The notes under the pieces were generated by a model that saw only the letters and a list, made by a program, of their open reading frames with translations, was not told the DNA's origin and made no database searches. The position numbers were made by a program, and so were the translations under genes. A stretch of 64,000 nt of DNA. It comes from Okeania sp. SIO2C9. GTDB taxonomy: Bacteria; Cyanobacteriota; Cyanobacteriia; Cyanobacteriales; Microcoleaceae. The stretch's first letter is position 1. Every line of letters starts with the position of its first letter. Shown here piece after piece: positions 41,599 to 51,220 of this stretch. The DNA lies in contig NZ_JAAHGO010000020.1 of the NCBI RefSeq assembly GCF_010672455.1, positions 70,847-134,846 of the forward strand, given 5' to 3'.

Positions 41599-42825
41599 TT
41601 ACCTTTGTAGCAACAACAATATTGTCTGAAATAAACCAACCACAACACCTAAAACACCCCCCAAATTAACAATAGCTTGCAACTCATTTTTGACAATTAC
41701 ATTGACAGCAACTTCCAATTCTTCAGGAGAAGTACCCTTAACACGGTCAATAATTACTTGGTCAATGTTTAAAATTGGAATTGCTTGAGCCACAATATTT
41801 TCTAAATCCCGTTCTAAATAGCGTTCTAAAACCAAAGCTAATTCTTGACTCACCAACTCTAGAGAACTATTCATTATTGATGAAGCTTGTAAGCGATTAA
41901 TAATTAAATCGGCAATATGCTCCCAATCTATAGATAAACTTAAACCTTGAATTAAATCAGCACCACGTTCTTGCAAGTATAGACGTACACTATCACCCAT
42001 TGTATTTCTTAACTGGCGTACCGTAGAAACAGGTAAATTTTGCATGGAAAGATTTTGTAACCATTCCTGAATTCTTTCTCTAACACCTAATGCTCTGATT
42101 AATTCTTTTAAACGCTGATTAGTTAATTCTTTATCATCTAAACAGAAAGTTCTTAATCTAATCAAAGTATTACGCAACCCAAACAAATTAGCTACTACCC
42201 AATAAGTACCACTAGCTTTTTCGCGAAAATCTTCATCAATAATTGAAATATTTTGATCTGTGAGAAAATCAATTAAAGTCTGCCTTAATATATCTGGTGG
42301 TAGTACAATTTTAAGCAACCAATCTGATAGTTGAGTTGCCTGCATTTCTGTTAGTTGAAACTCTAGCAAGACTTGGTCAAAAATTTGGTTGAGTTGAGCT
42401 TCCAAAAAATCTTCTTTTTTTGCCCAAACTTTGAGAAGTCTTGGCAAAGATTGACCTAATAGATCCCGTAGAATATTTGCTAGAATTTTAGCAGTTTTCT
42501 TACTTGTATCGATTTTAAATTGTTCTAAAGACATTTGTAACAGCCAAAGAATAGCTGCCTCCATTCGCTCCGTTTGCAACAAACGACGTGCTAAATTCTG
42601 CAACTCTGAAGGAGTTAACAAAGAACCCATTATAGTATCAGCAACTCGCTTTGCTAAACGTTCTTGGTTCGCAGGAATTAAGCCAGGAGTAAAGGGTAAC
42701 TTTTGCCCAAAAGCATAGTAAGGACGATAAGGGCGAAATAGCATTTTAATCGCTATATCATTAGTGAAATACCCAATAATTCCACCTGCGATTGGTGGTA
42801 CAAAATAAAGCCAGATATTAGACAA
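41599..42825 (-). CDS. DUF445 family membrane-anchored protein
   Basis: A 408-residue protein. The N terminus [31 protein letters not shown] is the diagnostic DUF445 motif (TM helix plus T-N-x-x-A-x-x-M-L-F-R-P). A long helical soluble domain follows, and a second TM helix ([20 protein letters not shown]) closes the protein, so both ends are membrane-anchored. The function is unknown for the family. It lies 69 bases downstream of menG on the same strand and may be co-transcribed with it. Confidence 0.9.
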   Translation of the reverse strand: MSNIWLYFVPPIAGGIIGYFTNDIAIKMLFRPYRPYYAFGQKLPFTPGLIPANQERLAKRVADTIMGSLLTPSELQNLARRLLQTERMEAAILWLLQMSLEQFKIDTSKKTAKILANILRDLLGQSLPRLLKVWAKKEDFLEAQLNQIFDQVLLEFQLTEMQATQLSDWLLKIVLPPDILRQTLIDFLTDQNISIIDEDFREKASGTYWVVANLFGLRNTLIRLRTFCLDDKELTNQRLKELIRALGVRERIQEWLQNLSMQNLPVSTVRQLRNTMGDSVRLYLQERGADLIQGLSLSIDWEHIADLIINRLQASSIMNSSLELVSQELALVLERYLERDLENIVAQAIPILNIDQVIIDRVKGTSPEELEVAVNVIVKNELQAIVNLGGVLGVVVGLFQTILLLLQR

Positions 42826-42894
42826 CTTTAATTATTTCAGACTATCTACTTTTGACAAGACTAATAACAATTATAAGATTATAAGTTGAAAAAA

Positions 42895-43596
42895 TTATTT
42901 TGTAATTACTAATATTCCCATCATACCCCCAGCAATAGGGTAATGTTTGGCATTGACAAATCCGGCTTGATGTGCTATATTTACTTGCTCTAGCCCAGTG
43001 GGAAATTTTGTCAGACTTGGACTAATATAGGCGTATTCCTGAGTTAGCTCCAAATTGCGAGCCACAGGAACTACTACTTGATCCAGATACCACTGTTGAA
43101 AACTTCTGACTAAAGAAGTACTTGGACGGTGCATATCCAGAATCGCTGCCTTAGAATTAGGCTTGAGGACTCGATATAACTCTTGTAAACAGAGAGGAAT
43201 ATCCAAGACATTACGCAAACCATATCCCATGGTAGCACAATCGAAATAATTATCTGCAAAGGGTAAATTCAAGGCATCTGCTTCTACCCAATTAATAGGA
43301 CTAACCTGACCAAATAAAGTTGATTTGCGGTTACGAGCGATCGCCAATTGTTGTACAGAAAAATCTACTCCATATACTAGACCTTGACTACCCGCACATT
43401 TGGCCAGCATCCAAGCCAAATCTCCACTACCACAACATAAATCCAAGCAGGTATTGCCATAATTAGCTTCACTCCACATTACAGCCATTTGCTTCCAGAT
43501 TTTATGTAGTCCCAGACTTAGTGCATCATTAAGTTGGTCATAAACTGGGGCAATTCTGTTAAATATGGCCTGAACTTCTGTGGAATTATTAATCAT
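42895..43596 (-). CDS. menG: Demethylphylloquinone (2-phytyl-1,4-naphthoquinone) methyltransferase, UbiE/MenG family
   Basis: A 233-residue SAM-dependent methyltransferase that performs the last step of phylloquinone synthesis for photosystem I. Family signatures: FNRIAPVYDQLNDALSLGLHKIWK at the N terminus, the SAM-binding LDLCCGSGDLA (~residue 50), ATMGYGLRNV and the C-terminal GGMMGILVITK. A HIP1 site is in frame. The ATG at 43596 is only 9 bases from the edge of an IS200/IS605-like element (43606-43883), so the native promoter and leader have been displaced or overwritten. Confidence 0.94.
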   Translation of the reverse strand: MINNSTEVQAIFNRIAPVYDQLNDALSLGLHKIWKQMAVMWSEANYGNTCLDLCCGSGDLAWMLAKCAGSQGLVYGVDFSVQQLAIARNRKSTLFGQVSPINWVEADALNLPFADNYFDCATMGYGLRNVLDIPLCLQELYRVLKPNSKAAILDMHRPSTSLVRSFQQWYLDQVVVPVARNLELTQEYAYISPSLTKFPTGLEQVNIAHQAGFVNAKHYPIAGGMMGILVITK

Positions 43597-43605
43597 CGTA
43601 GAATT

Positions 43606-43883
43606 TCGGTAAGTGGGAAATCAGCTAGTTTTAACGGCTGGATGGAAATGACCCGAAGGATTTTAATCCGTAGTCAAAAAAAATATACTATAATTAAAGA
43701 ATAGCTTAAAAAGTAGCCTCAATGGTCTTTTGACCGGAGAGAGTAGTGGCAATTGGCACCGCCTAGTGGATAGCTGCTGTATCTGTACTACGGTACGGTA
43801 CTAGCAATGTGAAAATCGTGGTTTTAACCCGATAGAAAGCTCCTAGTCACGAATCCACGCGAATTTATCCCGTGGAGTGTCAA
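43606..43883 (+). mobile_element. IS200/IS605-like element, second family, copy 2
   Basis: It begins TCGGTAAGTGGGAAAT with the hairpin CAGCTAGTTTTAACGGCTG, shares GGATTTTAATCCGTAGTCAAAAA with 39305-39528, and ends CCACGCGAATTTATCCCGTGGAGTGTCAA (TCAA 43880-43883). The stem GGTC-TTTT-GACC replaces GGG-TTTA-CCC of the other copy, a compensated change. It abuts the menG start codon. The 200 bases up to 44083 are spacer. Confidence 0.7.
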
Positions 43884-44083
43884 AAGTAGCAGTTTTCATT
43901 TTTTTGAAACTCTCCCGTTAAATCGCTTGATTATAACGGGATATTTTAACTATACATATTCTTCAGTAGGTAACAAATTTAGTAGAGTTGTAGAGAGAAG
44001 CGGAGCTAGGAAAGTAAATTTATAGGAATATAAATATTTGGCCTACCTAGTTCTCATAAGTAAAGTTTATAGTATGCCTGAAG

Positions 44084-45022
44084 CTATGCAAAACTATTCA
44101 AAGCCAATGCCAGTAGTTGAGTACAGATATTAATTGTATCAAGTTCTTCTGGGCGTATTTTGCTTGGTTGTTGCCACTGTAAGGATATCAAAGCTACAAG
44201 TTTTTGCCGATAGGAAACTGGAATGACAATATGAGTCTTTATTTCTGAAATTTGATAATTTGCCACATGAGAAAGCTCAATATCTTCTGATACATCCATC
44301 ACTGCTTGTAAATTTTGAGAAGCGATCGCTTCAATTGCCAGAGGGTCGTTAGCCAACCAATTGTCCACCTTACCCAAATTACTACTAACTCCTTGAATTG
44401 AAGTTAGAGCATTATCCTCAATCAATTGGAAAATACATACATCAGAAGAAAAAGCCTCTCTGTAGACAGATGCAATTTCCTCTAAAGCTTGCTCTATTGT
44501 GTCATAATTTTGAGAGATATTAACCACATTGCTCAACAATTCCAATTGATTTTGAGCTTTTAGCAATTCTTCAGTACGTTGATTCAAAAGTTCATAAGTA
44601 TGTGCTGCCTTTTGTACAACTTCTTTTAGTTCCTTGGGGTCCCAAGGCTTAGTAATATACTTATGTACTTGTCCAGAATTAATTGCTTCCACCAAATCTT
44701 CAATATCAGTAAATCCTGTGAGAATAATTCTGATAGTATTAGGAAATTGGGGCAATGTTTTACTTAAAAATTCTGTACCCTTCATTTCTGGCATTCGTTG
44801 ATCGGAGATAATAACAGCCACCTCTCCCTCTGATGCCAAAATTTCCAAAGCCTGAATCCCACTTTCAGCCTTTAGTACGCTAAAATCTCGTCTGAAGGTG
44901 CGGTAGAGCAAGTCCAAGTTATCTGGCTCATCATCTACCACTAGCATTTTAGGCTTTTTTTTTCTAGTTAAGCTCATCAGTTGGCTTTTTATGCTATCTA
45001 ACTGTTGAGGAATTGCTTCCAT
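44084..45022 (-). CDS. Response regulator with receiver and GAF-like domains
   Basis: A 312-residue protein. Receiver domain ~24-140: acidic pair VVDDEPD, phospho-acceptor Asp in VIISDQRMPEMKG, Thr in LTGF, Lys in ITKPWDP. This is the RpfG-like subtype. A coiled coil (~145-170, LLNQRTEELLKAQNQLELL) connects to a GAF-type domain (~175-310, EIASVYREAFSSDVCIFQLIE...VIPVSYRQKLVALISLQ). No enzymatic output domain such as HD-GYP, GGDEF or kinase is present, so the GAF domain may be the output or a second sensor. The partner kinase is not adjacent. Confidence 0.88.
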   Translation of the reverse strand: MEAIPQQLDSIKSQLMSLTRKKKPKMLVVDDEPDNLDLLYRTFRRDFSVLKAESGIQALEILASEGEVAVIISDQRMPEMKGTEFLSKTLPQFPNTIRIILTGFTDIEDLVEAINSGQVHKYITKPWDPKELKEVVQKAAHTYELLNQRTEELLKAQNQLELLSNVVNISQNYDTIEQALEEIASVYREAFSSDVCIFQLIEDNALTSIQGVSSNLGKVDNWLANDPLAIEAIASQNLQAVMDVSEDIELSHVANYQISEIKTHIVIPVSYRQKLVALISLQWQQPSKIRPEELDTINICTQLLALALNSFA

Positions 45023-45888
45023 TCAAACAAACCTCTGCAATTGTAACCCCGGAATAAAATAATACAATAATTCAATTTTCGACATCTTCCCCAAACTTTT
45101 GTGATTTTATGCTTAAGAGTTGATTTGTAAACTGAGCTGAAACCACTTTCTAGCATAGGTTTGCCGAAAATCATCAAAATAAAATGGGTCGCGCCACCCC
45201 GCCTTTTAAGGCGCAATATTTTTGGAGATAAGCTCAAATCCTCTACTTCCCCTCCTGGGAGGGGGAGGGGCGAGGGGTGGGTTGACTTCTGACTTCGTTA
45301 AGGCCTTGGAGTTTAGAGAGTGCCAAACCCTGACACTGTAAAGTATTTATCCTCTTAATATTTACTTGATAAATTGGCTCTAAGAGTTTTCTCTTATATT
45401 TTATTCTCTTATCAAGTCCTAACTAGGCCAGGCATACAAAAAGCCCAAGTCCCATTAGCCAGCATCAACAAGCAATGTGTTTAATGTCCACCAAGTGCCA
45501 TAATATTAACAGATTGTGGCGTTGTTTTGTGACTAGGCATTATCAATTAAATACCACCTTAATTACATTATCATCTCACAACCGTCTATCTTAAAAGTTG
45601 TTTAAAATTGTCAGTTCAGCATTCAATCGAAACCTTGTATAGCCAAAAATTATTCCACTTGATTTTTGGTGTTATGTCTCAGAAATAAATTAACTTATGG
45701 CCTTATATCCCTAGTGCCACTATGCGGAAGTCAAAATTCAAAATTAATAAAGTATCGATTAGTAAAGCTTTTAGGATTTTGTAACTGGTTAGTTATTTCT
45801 ACCATCCTGCACTAGCTGATATATTTTATAGGTAGCATGGCCAAAGGCTTATTCATTCATTTAAAATAAAAAAAGTGCGCCCTCAACT
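45023..45888. other. Intergenic region upstream of raf1
   Basis: AT-rich with a G-rich patch (GGGAGGGGGAGGGG near 45258). Text at 45345-45385 resembles one end of the AGAGCTGATTT-ended repeat. No gene or clear promoter is seen. Confidence 0.5.
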
Positions 45889-47007
45889 ATGATCGAAACA
45901 CCAGAAAATTCCCCCAACTCTCAAGAAAAATCAACAAACTCAGTAGAAATAGAAAACTTAATTGGTTTACTACGTCGCAAAGAAAGTAATTGGGTAGAGT
46001 GGGGACAAGCTTGTGCAAAACTACAAAAAGCTGGATATACTTCTCAGCAAATATTTGAAGCAACAGGATTTGAACCTGTACAACAAAATCAGGTGATAGT
46101 TGGTTCTCAAGTATACACCAGTATTGTCAATGCCAAAACCGCAAAAAATGTGCAGTGGCAAAGTGGAACAGATTTTTTATCACGCTTTGAGAGATCGGGC
46201 AGCGATATTCTTTACGAATTGAGAATTTTAACTCAAGAGCAAAGAGTTATAGCAACTGAGTTTATAGTTGAGCATAATCTTGATGTTGATGATGCTAAGG
46301 ACTTAGCAAAGGCCATTAAAGATTTTGCTCGGATGAGAACCATCCCAGAAGGATTTTCCGATCGCCCTGGAGATATAGTAGCTTATCAATGTTGGAAACT
46401 AGCTAGGCAACAAAACGACTTACAACAACGGTCTCGTCTTATTGCCAAAGGTCTTAAATTAGCTGATTCTCAAACAGCTAGAAAACAACTTGAACAGTTA
46501 TTAACTGATTTTACTATTGTTTCCCAGAGACCAGCACCCCGTCTGCCAATTTATCGAATGGAGTCAGAAGAAGAATTGCCCCGTGTCTTACCAGTAGTTG
46601 GAAAATTACCACTTAACACGGAAGATTTAAAAGCTGTACCTATAGTTGAGGAGGTGGGGTCTCATGGAATAGTAAAGTTTTCTGGTGGAGCAGGTGCTTG
46701 GGTAGGAATACCTGGATGGCGAGTTGTCATGCAAGCAGAAGATCCTGTAGCAGTAATTGAAAATAGCGATCGCTTGCCTACTCCAATACCAGGAGAAAAT
46801 GAGGAAGTTTTGTTAATTATAGATAGGTCTCAACGTGAATGGCATGAGGATGGTTATTTTATCATAGACCAAGCTGGGAAAATAGAAATGCAGTGCTTTG
46901 ATGAATTACCTAATATACCTTTACTAGGACGGGTTTTGTTAGTATTAAGACCTAAAAAGATTCTTGATCGAGAATTTGTGAAAGACCTTTTGCAATTTGA
47001 GGAATAA
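45889..47007 (+). CDS. raf1: RuBisCO accumulation factor 1 (Raf1)
   Basis: A 372-residue assembly chaperone for form I RuBisCO in the cytoplasm; it dimerises and clamps RbcL dimers before RbcS joins. The N-terminal alpha-domain (~25-215) contains LLRRKESNWVEWGQACAKLQKAGYTSQQIFEATGFEPVQQNQV, the characteristic Raf1 start. A linker leads to the C-terminal beta-domain (~235-370) with IVEEVGSHGIVKFSGGAGAWVGIPGWRVV. Length and domain order match cyanobacterial Raf1. It stands alone and is not next to rbcL here. Confidence 0.95.
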   Translation: MIETPENSPNSQEKSTNSVEIENLIGLLRRKESNWVEWGQACAKLQKAGYTSQQIFEATGFEPVQQNQVIVGSQVYTSIVNAKTAKNVQWQSGTDFLSRFERSGSDILYELRILTQEQRVIATEFIVEHNLDVDDAKDLAKAIKDFARMRTIPEGFSDRPGDIVAYQCWKLARQQNDLQQRSRLIAKGLKLADSQTARKQLEQLLTDFTIVSQRPAPRLPIYRMESEEELPRVLPVVGKLPLNTEDLKAVPIVEEVGSHGIVKFSGGAGAWVGIPGWRVVMQAEDPVAVIENSDRLPTPIPGENEEVLLIIDRSQREWHEDGYFIIDQAGKIEMQCFDELPNIPLLGRVLLVLRPKKILDREFVKDLLQFEE

Positions 47008-47422
47008 TAGTTCACTGAAAGGGAGTGGGGAGTAGGGGAGTGTTGGGAGTGTGGGGAATGTGGAGGCAATTTTCTACCTTTTTCTCATATTATATTTCTC
47101 TAGCTCCTGACTCTGTCCTACTTTGCCAAAAACTCGTACTGCGGGCTAATATTCCAAATGGTTTCCATAGAAAAGTAGAAAAAAAAGATTAAATATCGGG
47201 ACTTTGATATTTTTGAGAGCAAAAATAGCTGAAAACCCTACATAGCAAGGAAAATACACCAAAAGGCTAAAATAGCTAAAACCTAGAGATATCAAGCAAC
47301 AAGCTGATTTGAGGTGAAATTCTTTCTATGTAAGCTTTTAAGGGAATTTTTCAGGTGTTTTTGAATAAATTCCTGCTATTTCACTCAAATTTATAGTCAA
47401 ACCCCAAATAATTTACTGCTAT

Positions 47423-47511
47423 AGGACTTACGCAGATACGCTATATATAGTACTCATAACTATTGTCCAATAGTTACTGGACTCTATACACAGTGTCTTT
47501 GCGTAAGTCCT
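47423..47511. mobile_element. 89-bp MITE with AGGACTTACGCA ends
   Basis: Perfect 12-bp inverted ends AGGACTTACGCA and TGCGTAAGTCCT. Termini with GGACTTACGCA are common in cyanobacterial small mobile elements. No ORF. Confidence 0.8.
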
Positions 47512-47769
47512 GTGCTATATATAATTTTTTGCTCCTGTTTATACATATAACAGTCGAAGCAAAGGTTAGGACAGATCAAAAACTTAAAACTCAGACAAGG
47601 TAATACTTTTCCTTCTTCCTTCTTCCTTCTTCCTTCTTTCTTCTGCTATACCAATTAAAAAAAAGAATGCTATGAAAAGTGCATCTCTATCAGATATGCT
47701 GAAAAATAGCTGCTCCAGTTCATTTTAGATAGTTATATCTATCGTTTTCCCCTTTTTTTTAATATTTAC

Positions 47770-47870
47770 CGAAATATTATGGTTTAAAGCCTCCCCTTTT
47801 AAGGGGATAATAAATAAAAATTTTCATCTCTTTGTCAATCCTCTTCTTTTCAAGGAGAGGTAATTCTAAA
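47770..47870 (+). mobile_element. AT-ended MITE-like element, short form
   Basis: It follows TTAC (47766-47769), starts CGAAATATTATGGTTTAAAGCC, has the hairpin CTCCCCTTTTAAGGGGA and ends with TCAATCCTCTTCTTTTCAAGGAGAGGTAATT. It lacks the GGATATGGCG module of the long forms. Confidence 0.7.
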
Positions 47871-48014
47871 TTCTAAATTCGCGCATTCTAAATTCTTGAA
47901 CCCTTCTTCCTTCTTGGTTATTCTTTATTTCGTAGGGACGTTGCATGCAACGTCCCTAGCATTTGTAACAAACATTGATCAAATTGGTATTACTTCTTTT
48001 TTTCTTCACAAATT

Positions 48015-49196
48015 ATGAGCAAAACAACAGATAAAAAGTTTACTCCTCCTCTGATGAATTTACCTTTGGTAGATTCGCCATTTTTTGAAGAAATTTTTAG
48101 CCAGTTAACTTTAGACAAAGATACAAAAAGACTGGTCAAACAATTTGCCGAACAAGGATATATCATCATAGACGACTTAGGCATAGAAAATATTGCAGAA
48201 ACTACAGATAGAATAGTTAAAGACTTAACTCCCATATATGGAGACAAAGGCAAAGTAGAATCAGCTTGGATTTATCACGACCGAATTCAAGATGCTTGGA
48301 CATTCAATCAAGATGTAAAAAAAATTGCCACTTCTCCGAAAATTATTAACCTATTAAAAATACTTTATCAGCGAGAACCAATCCCATTTCAAACTTTAAA
48401 TTTTAAGTTTGGTACTCAACAATCTACTCATAGTGACAGTATACATTTTAGTTCAATGCCAGCTAGATTTATGTGTGGAGTTTGGATAGCTCTTGAAGAT
48501 ATAGATGCAAATAATGGTCCGCTACATTATTATCCTGGCAGTCATAAATTACCAATGTTTGATTTAAACGACTTAGGAATTACAGGTAGTTATCAAAATA
48601 AACCTTATGATGTTTATCCAATATATGAAGAGTTTTTGCAGTCATTAATTGAACATAATGGTTTAGAAAAAGTAGAACTTTATGTTAAGAAAGGGCAAGC
48701 TTTAATTTGGGCTGCAAATTTACTACATGGGGGTAGTCCAGTTTTAGATAAAAACCGTACCAGATATAGTCAAGTAACACATTATTATTTCTCTGATTGT
48801 ATGTATTATATTCCTTTACTTTCAGACCCATTTTTACATAGAATTCATCTCAAAGAAGTGAGAAATATTATGACGGGAAAAGTCGTCGATCATTTTTATA
48901 ATGGAGAGAAAGTTGAAGTTAATCCCGAACAGTATGAAATAGAAAGATTAAAATATCAACTGTTACAATTTCAGGAAGAATTAGAAAAATTACGACCTAT
49001 GGCAATGGAATCTCAGGATGAACTGAGTATATTAAAACCTCAACTTCAAACAGTTGAGTCAGAACTGGAAAAGTTACGCAGTCAGTTATATGATTATCAA
49101 ACAAAATTTCAATTATCAGAAGCTCAAAATCAGATCATTGAGGCAGAATTAGAAAGACTAAGAAATCAGTTATATAGAAATTCTCAAAAAGCGTGA
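48015..49196 (+). CDS. Phytanoyl-CoA dioxygenase (PhyH)-family Fe(II)/2-oxoglutarate oxygenase with C-terminal coiled coil
   Basis: A 393-residue protein. The oxygenase domain (~45-290) has the iron triad His139-x-Asp141 (THSDSIHFSS) and His238 (LLHGGSP), followed by the 2-oxoglutarate-binding Arg near 248-250 (KNRTRYSQ). The PLHYYPGSHKLP stretch is typical of PhyH. Residues ~320-390 form a heptad-rich coiled coil (IERLKYQLLQFQEELEKLRP...ELEKLRSQLYDYQTKFQLSEAQ), as in cyanobacterial relatives attached to glycan- or surface-modifying clusters. Substrate unknown. ATG 48015 is preceded by T-rich DNA without a clear ribosome site. Confidence 0.9.
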   Translation: MSKTTDKKFTPPLMNLPLVDSPFFEEIFSQLTLDKDTKRLVKQFAEQGYIIIDDLGIENIAETTDRIVKDLTPIYGDKGKVESAWIYHDRIQDAWTFNQDVKKIATSPKIINLLKILYQREPIPFQTLNFKFGTQQSTHSDSIHFSSMPARFMCGVWIALEDIDANNGPLHYYPGSHKLPMFDLNDLGITGSYQNKPYDVYPIYEEFLQSLIEHNGLEKVELYVKKGQALIWAANLLHGGSPVLDKNRTRYSQVTHYYFSDCMYYIPLLSDPFLHRIHLKEVRNIMTGKVVDHFYNGEKVEVNPEQYEIERLKYQLLQFQEELEKLRPMAMESQDELSILKPQLQTVESELEKLRSQLYDYQTKFQLSEAQNQIIEAELERLRNQLYRNSQKA

Positions 49197-49889
49197 GGTA
49201 GAAAATTTTAGGTTTGAGGGAACACCGGATATGGGAACAGGGAACAGGGAATAAAAAGACAAAAAGATAACTGTATCTCACTAATTTGAGAAACTCTATA
49301 TCAATCTGAATTATAGTCAGCATTTCCTGCGGAATGCTGCGCAAACAGCAGTCAGCTATTAGCTATCAGCTCATTATTTTAGAAGGAGAATTAAAAATTA
49401 TGTTTGCACAACATTCCGCAGAAAAGAAAAAGGTAACAATTTAATCTTAGTAGTCTTGTACATTCATGCATTTGTTTGCCTAGCATGACAAACGGAAATG
49501 CTGAATGCTAATAGACATAGGCGTGATAATAAAAAATAAAATCAATTATCACATAGAAATTATCAATTATTTTCCCCTACTCCCTCTTTTGCAGGAGATG
49601 TCTAATATTGAATAAATTATAGAATTATAAACAGATATTATATAACAGGATTCTATGTGCAATTAACTGGATTTGATATGAGGAGATCAAGAAAGATTTG
49701 GCAATGGCGCTTAGATGGAACATTTTTTGATGGCGAATTAAACGAATTTTATATAAAAGGTATGTTTAACAATTAATAATTATTGAAGAAGGAATAAGGA
49801 AGGAATGAAAAAGTAGATGATGATAGTTTTTTGCCGGCAATTTCATGTCTACAAACCACAACCAAAACTAGAAAAATCTTATAGTTATA

Positions 49890-49995
49890 TACAGCAGATT
49901 CAGTCGTATATTGAAGTATATATTATGTTCCCAGTGCAAGACTTGCCTGCTATAGTTATACCTCACTCATGATGGAATATATCGAATCTGCTGTA
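49890..49995. mobile_element. 106-bp MITE with TACAGCAGATTC ends
   Basis: Perfect 12-bp inverted termini TACAGCAGATTC (49890-49901) and GAATCTGCTGTA (49984-49995), with no ORF between. Confidence 0.8.
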
Positions 49996-50058
49996 AATAA
50001 TATTATATTGCCTGGTCATTTCAGTTATCAGTTATCAGTAACTCTGCAATAAGGAGGC

Positions 50059-50120
50059 TTGACATAAGGAATATTTTTTTTATCCCGTTAAAAGGGGAGG
50101 CGAATACCCACAATTTATCG
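50059..50120 (-). mobile_element. 62-bp TTAC...TCAA mini-element (IS608-like ends)
   Basis: On the minus strand it follows TTAC (reverse of 50121-50124), begins CGATAAATTGTGGGTATTCGCC, has the CTCCCCTTTTAACGGGA hairpin and ends TTATGTCAA at 50059. It is related to 5172-5237. Confidence 0.55.
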
Positions 50121-50191
50121 GTAAAAAGAACTCAGCTTTATGATTCGAATAAATCAACTTTAGGAACATAAAACTGGGTTAAATAAGTTAC

Positions 50192-50773
50192 CTAAATTCG
50201 CACAAAATTACCGTTAATATGGGAGCGATTGCTAGGTTCTAAATAACCTAAATTATTCATCTTTAGTATAATTTTATCCTTACTTTCAGCAACTGTTTCT
50301 AAATCAGTTAGACATTCAACTTCAGGATGAGGAGGTGCTTCATAAGGTGAATCAATGCCAGTAAACTCTTTAATTCCTCCTGCTCTTGCCAGTTGATAAA
50401 GTCCTTTTTTATCCCGTGCTTCGCAAACTTCTAAAGGTGCATTAACATACACTTCCATAAAATTACCAATTCTTTTTCTAACCTCCGCCCGAACTTGATT
50501 ATAAGGAGAAATAGCAGATACTAAAACAATCACACCATTACGAGTTAAAAGATGAGCTAAAAACCCAATTCTGCGGATATTTTCATCTCGGTCAACTTTA
50601 CTAAAACCCAAACTTTTACCAAGGTCTTGACGAACAACAGTACTATCAAGAACTTCTACCGTATAACCAAGCGATCGCAACTCTTCTGACACAGCTAAAC
50701 TCAGAGTAGTTTTACCAGCACAGCTTAAACCAGTAAACCATACTGTTAGACCAGTTTGATTGATTTTTTCCAT
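50192..50773 (-). CDS. cysC: Adenylylsulfate (APS) kinase family protein
   Basis: A 193-residue protein of the APS kinase family, which phosphorylates adenylylsulfate to PAPS in sulfate assimilation. The P-loop GLSCAGKTT spans residues 15-23 (commonly GLSGAGKST). The GFSKVDRDENIRRIGFLAHLL and VSAISPY motifs are intact. Unusually, the DGD motif that contributes to substrate and metal handling reads Asp43-Ser44-Thr45, so the second acid is missing. ISPYR also reads ISPYN. The start ATG at 50773 fits the family. It lies divergently from an SLC13-type permease 448 bases away, a plausible sulfur-related pairing. Activity may be altered; the gene is otherwise intact. Confidence 0.88.
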   Translation of the reverse strand: MEKINQTGLTVWFTGLSCAGKTTLSLAVSEELRSLGYTVEVLDSTVVRQDLGKSLGFSKVDRDENIRRIGFLAHLLTRNGVIVLVSAISPYNQVRAEVRKRIGNFMEVYVNAPLEVCEARDKKGLYQLARAGGIKEFTGIDSPYEAPPHPEVECLTDLETVAESKDKIILKMNNLGYLEPSNRSHINGNFVRI

Positions 50774-51220
50774 TCACAACATCCTTTCAACAATTAATAA
50801 TTAATAATTAACAATTACCTCTCCTGGAAAAGAATTAAGATTGACGCGGAGCGTGAAAATTTTTCTTCACAGGAGTCGATTGGATATGGCGAGGAGACCT
50901 CGCCATCCCATCCTACGGAATGCTCCGCAAACGACCGCTTTTTCTCTTTTAAAGGAAAGGCTTTAAACCTTAATTATTCGCTAAAAAACAAAATTTAAAT
51001 CCCGAATAAAAATAGGAATTTTTTAGGAATTTAAAGTTTCATCATTTTCTTGACTTAGAGATTTCTACTATGATATCATAACTATTTAACTTACTCAAAG
51101 TCAAACATAGTGTAAAATATAACTGCTCATTTAGTTATAAAAACTATATTAAAAAGTAAAAATTATTTTAATTTCCTCACTGCATCGCCAATAGACATCT
51201 CCACAACTTAATTCATATAA
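50774..51220. promoter_or_regulatory. Divergent intergenic region cysC / SLC13 permease
   Basis: The 447 bases should hold both promoters. The cysC-proximal half is an AT-ended long-form MITE-like element (about 50790-50985, minus) with GGATATGGCGAGGAGACC/CGCCATCCCATCC and CTTTAAAGG...AATTATTCG. The permease-proximal half is AT-rich unique DNA. No operator can be named. Confidence 0.55.

Larger units (their letters stand above)
47008..48014. other. Intergenic region raf1-PhyH dioxygenase
   Basis: Contents: an 89-bp MITE (47423-47511), a TATAGCAG-type element (47548-47652, reverse), a short AT-ended element (47770-47870), and a palindrome GGGACGTTGCATGCAACGTCCC (47936-47957) like those in the 107-bp MITE family. 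No gene. Confidence 0.6.
49197..50191. other. Intergenic region PhyH-cysC
   Basis: A 106-bp MITE (49890-49995) and a 62-bp TTAC/TCAA element (50059-50120, minus) are present. A very short ORF from ATG 49678 (MRRSRKIWQWRLDGTFFDGE...) may be a gene remnant but is too small to call. Confidence 0.5.

Noticed and set aside
49678..49776. Short ORF MRRSRKIWQWRLDGTFFDGE...
   Set aside because: About 32 codons, no ribosome site and no recognised family; possibly a remnant, but not enough to annotate.
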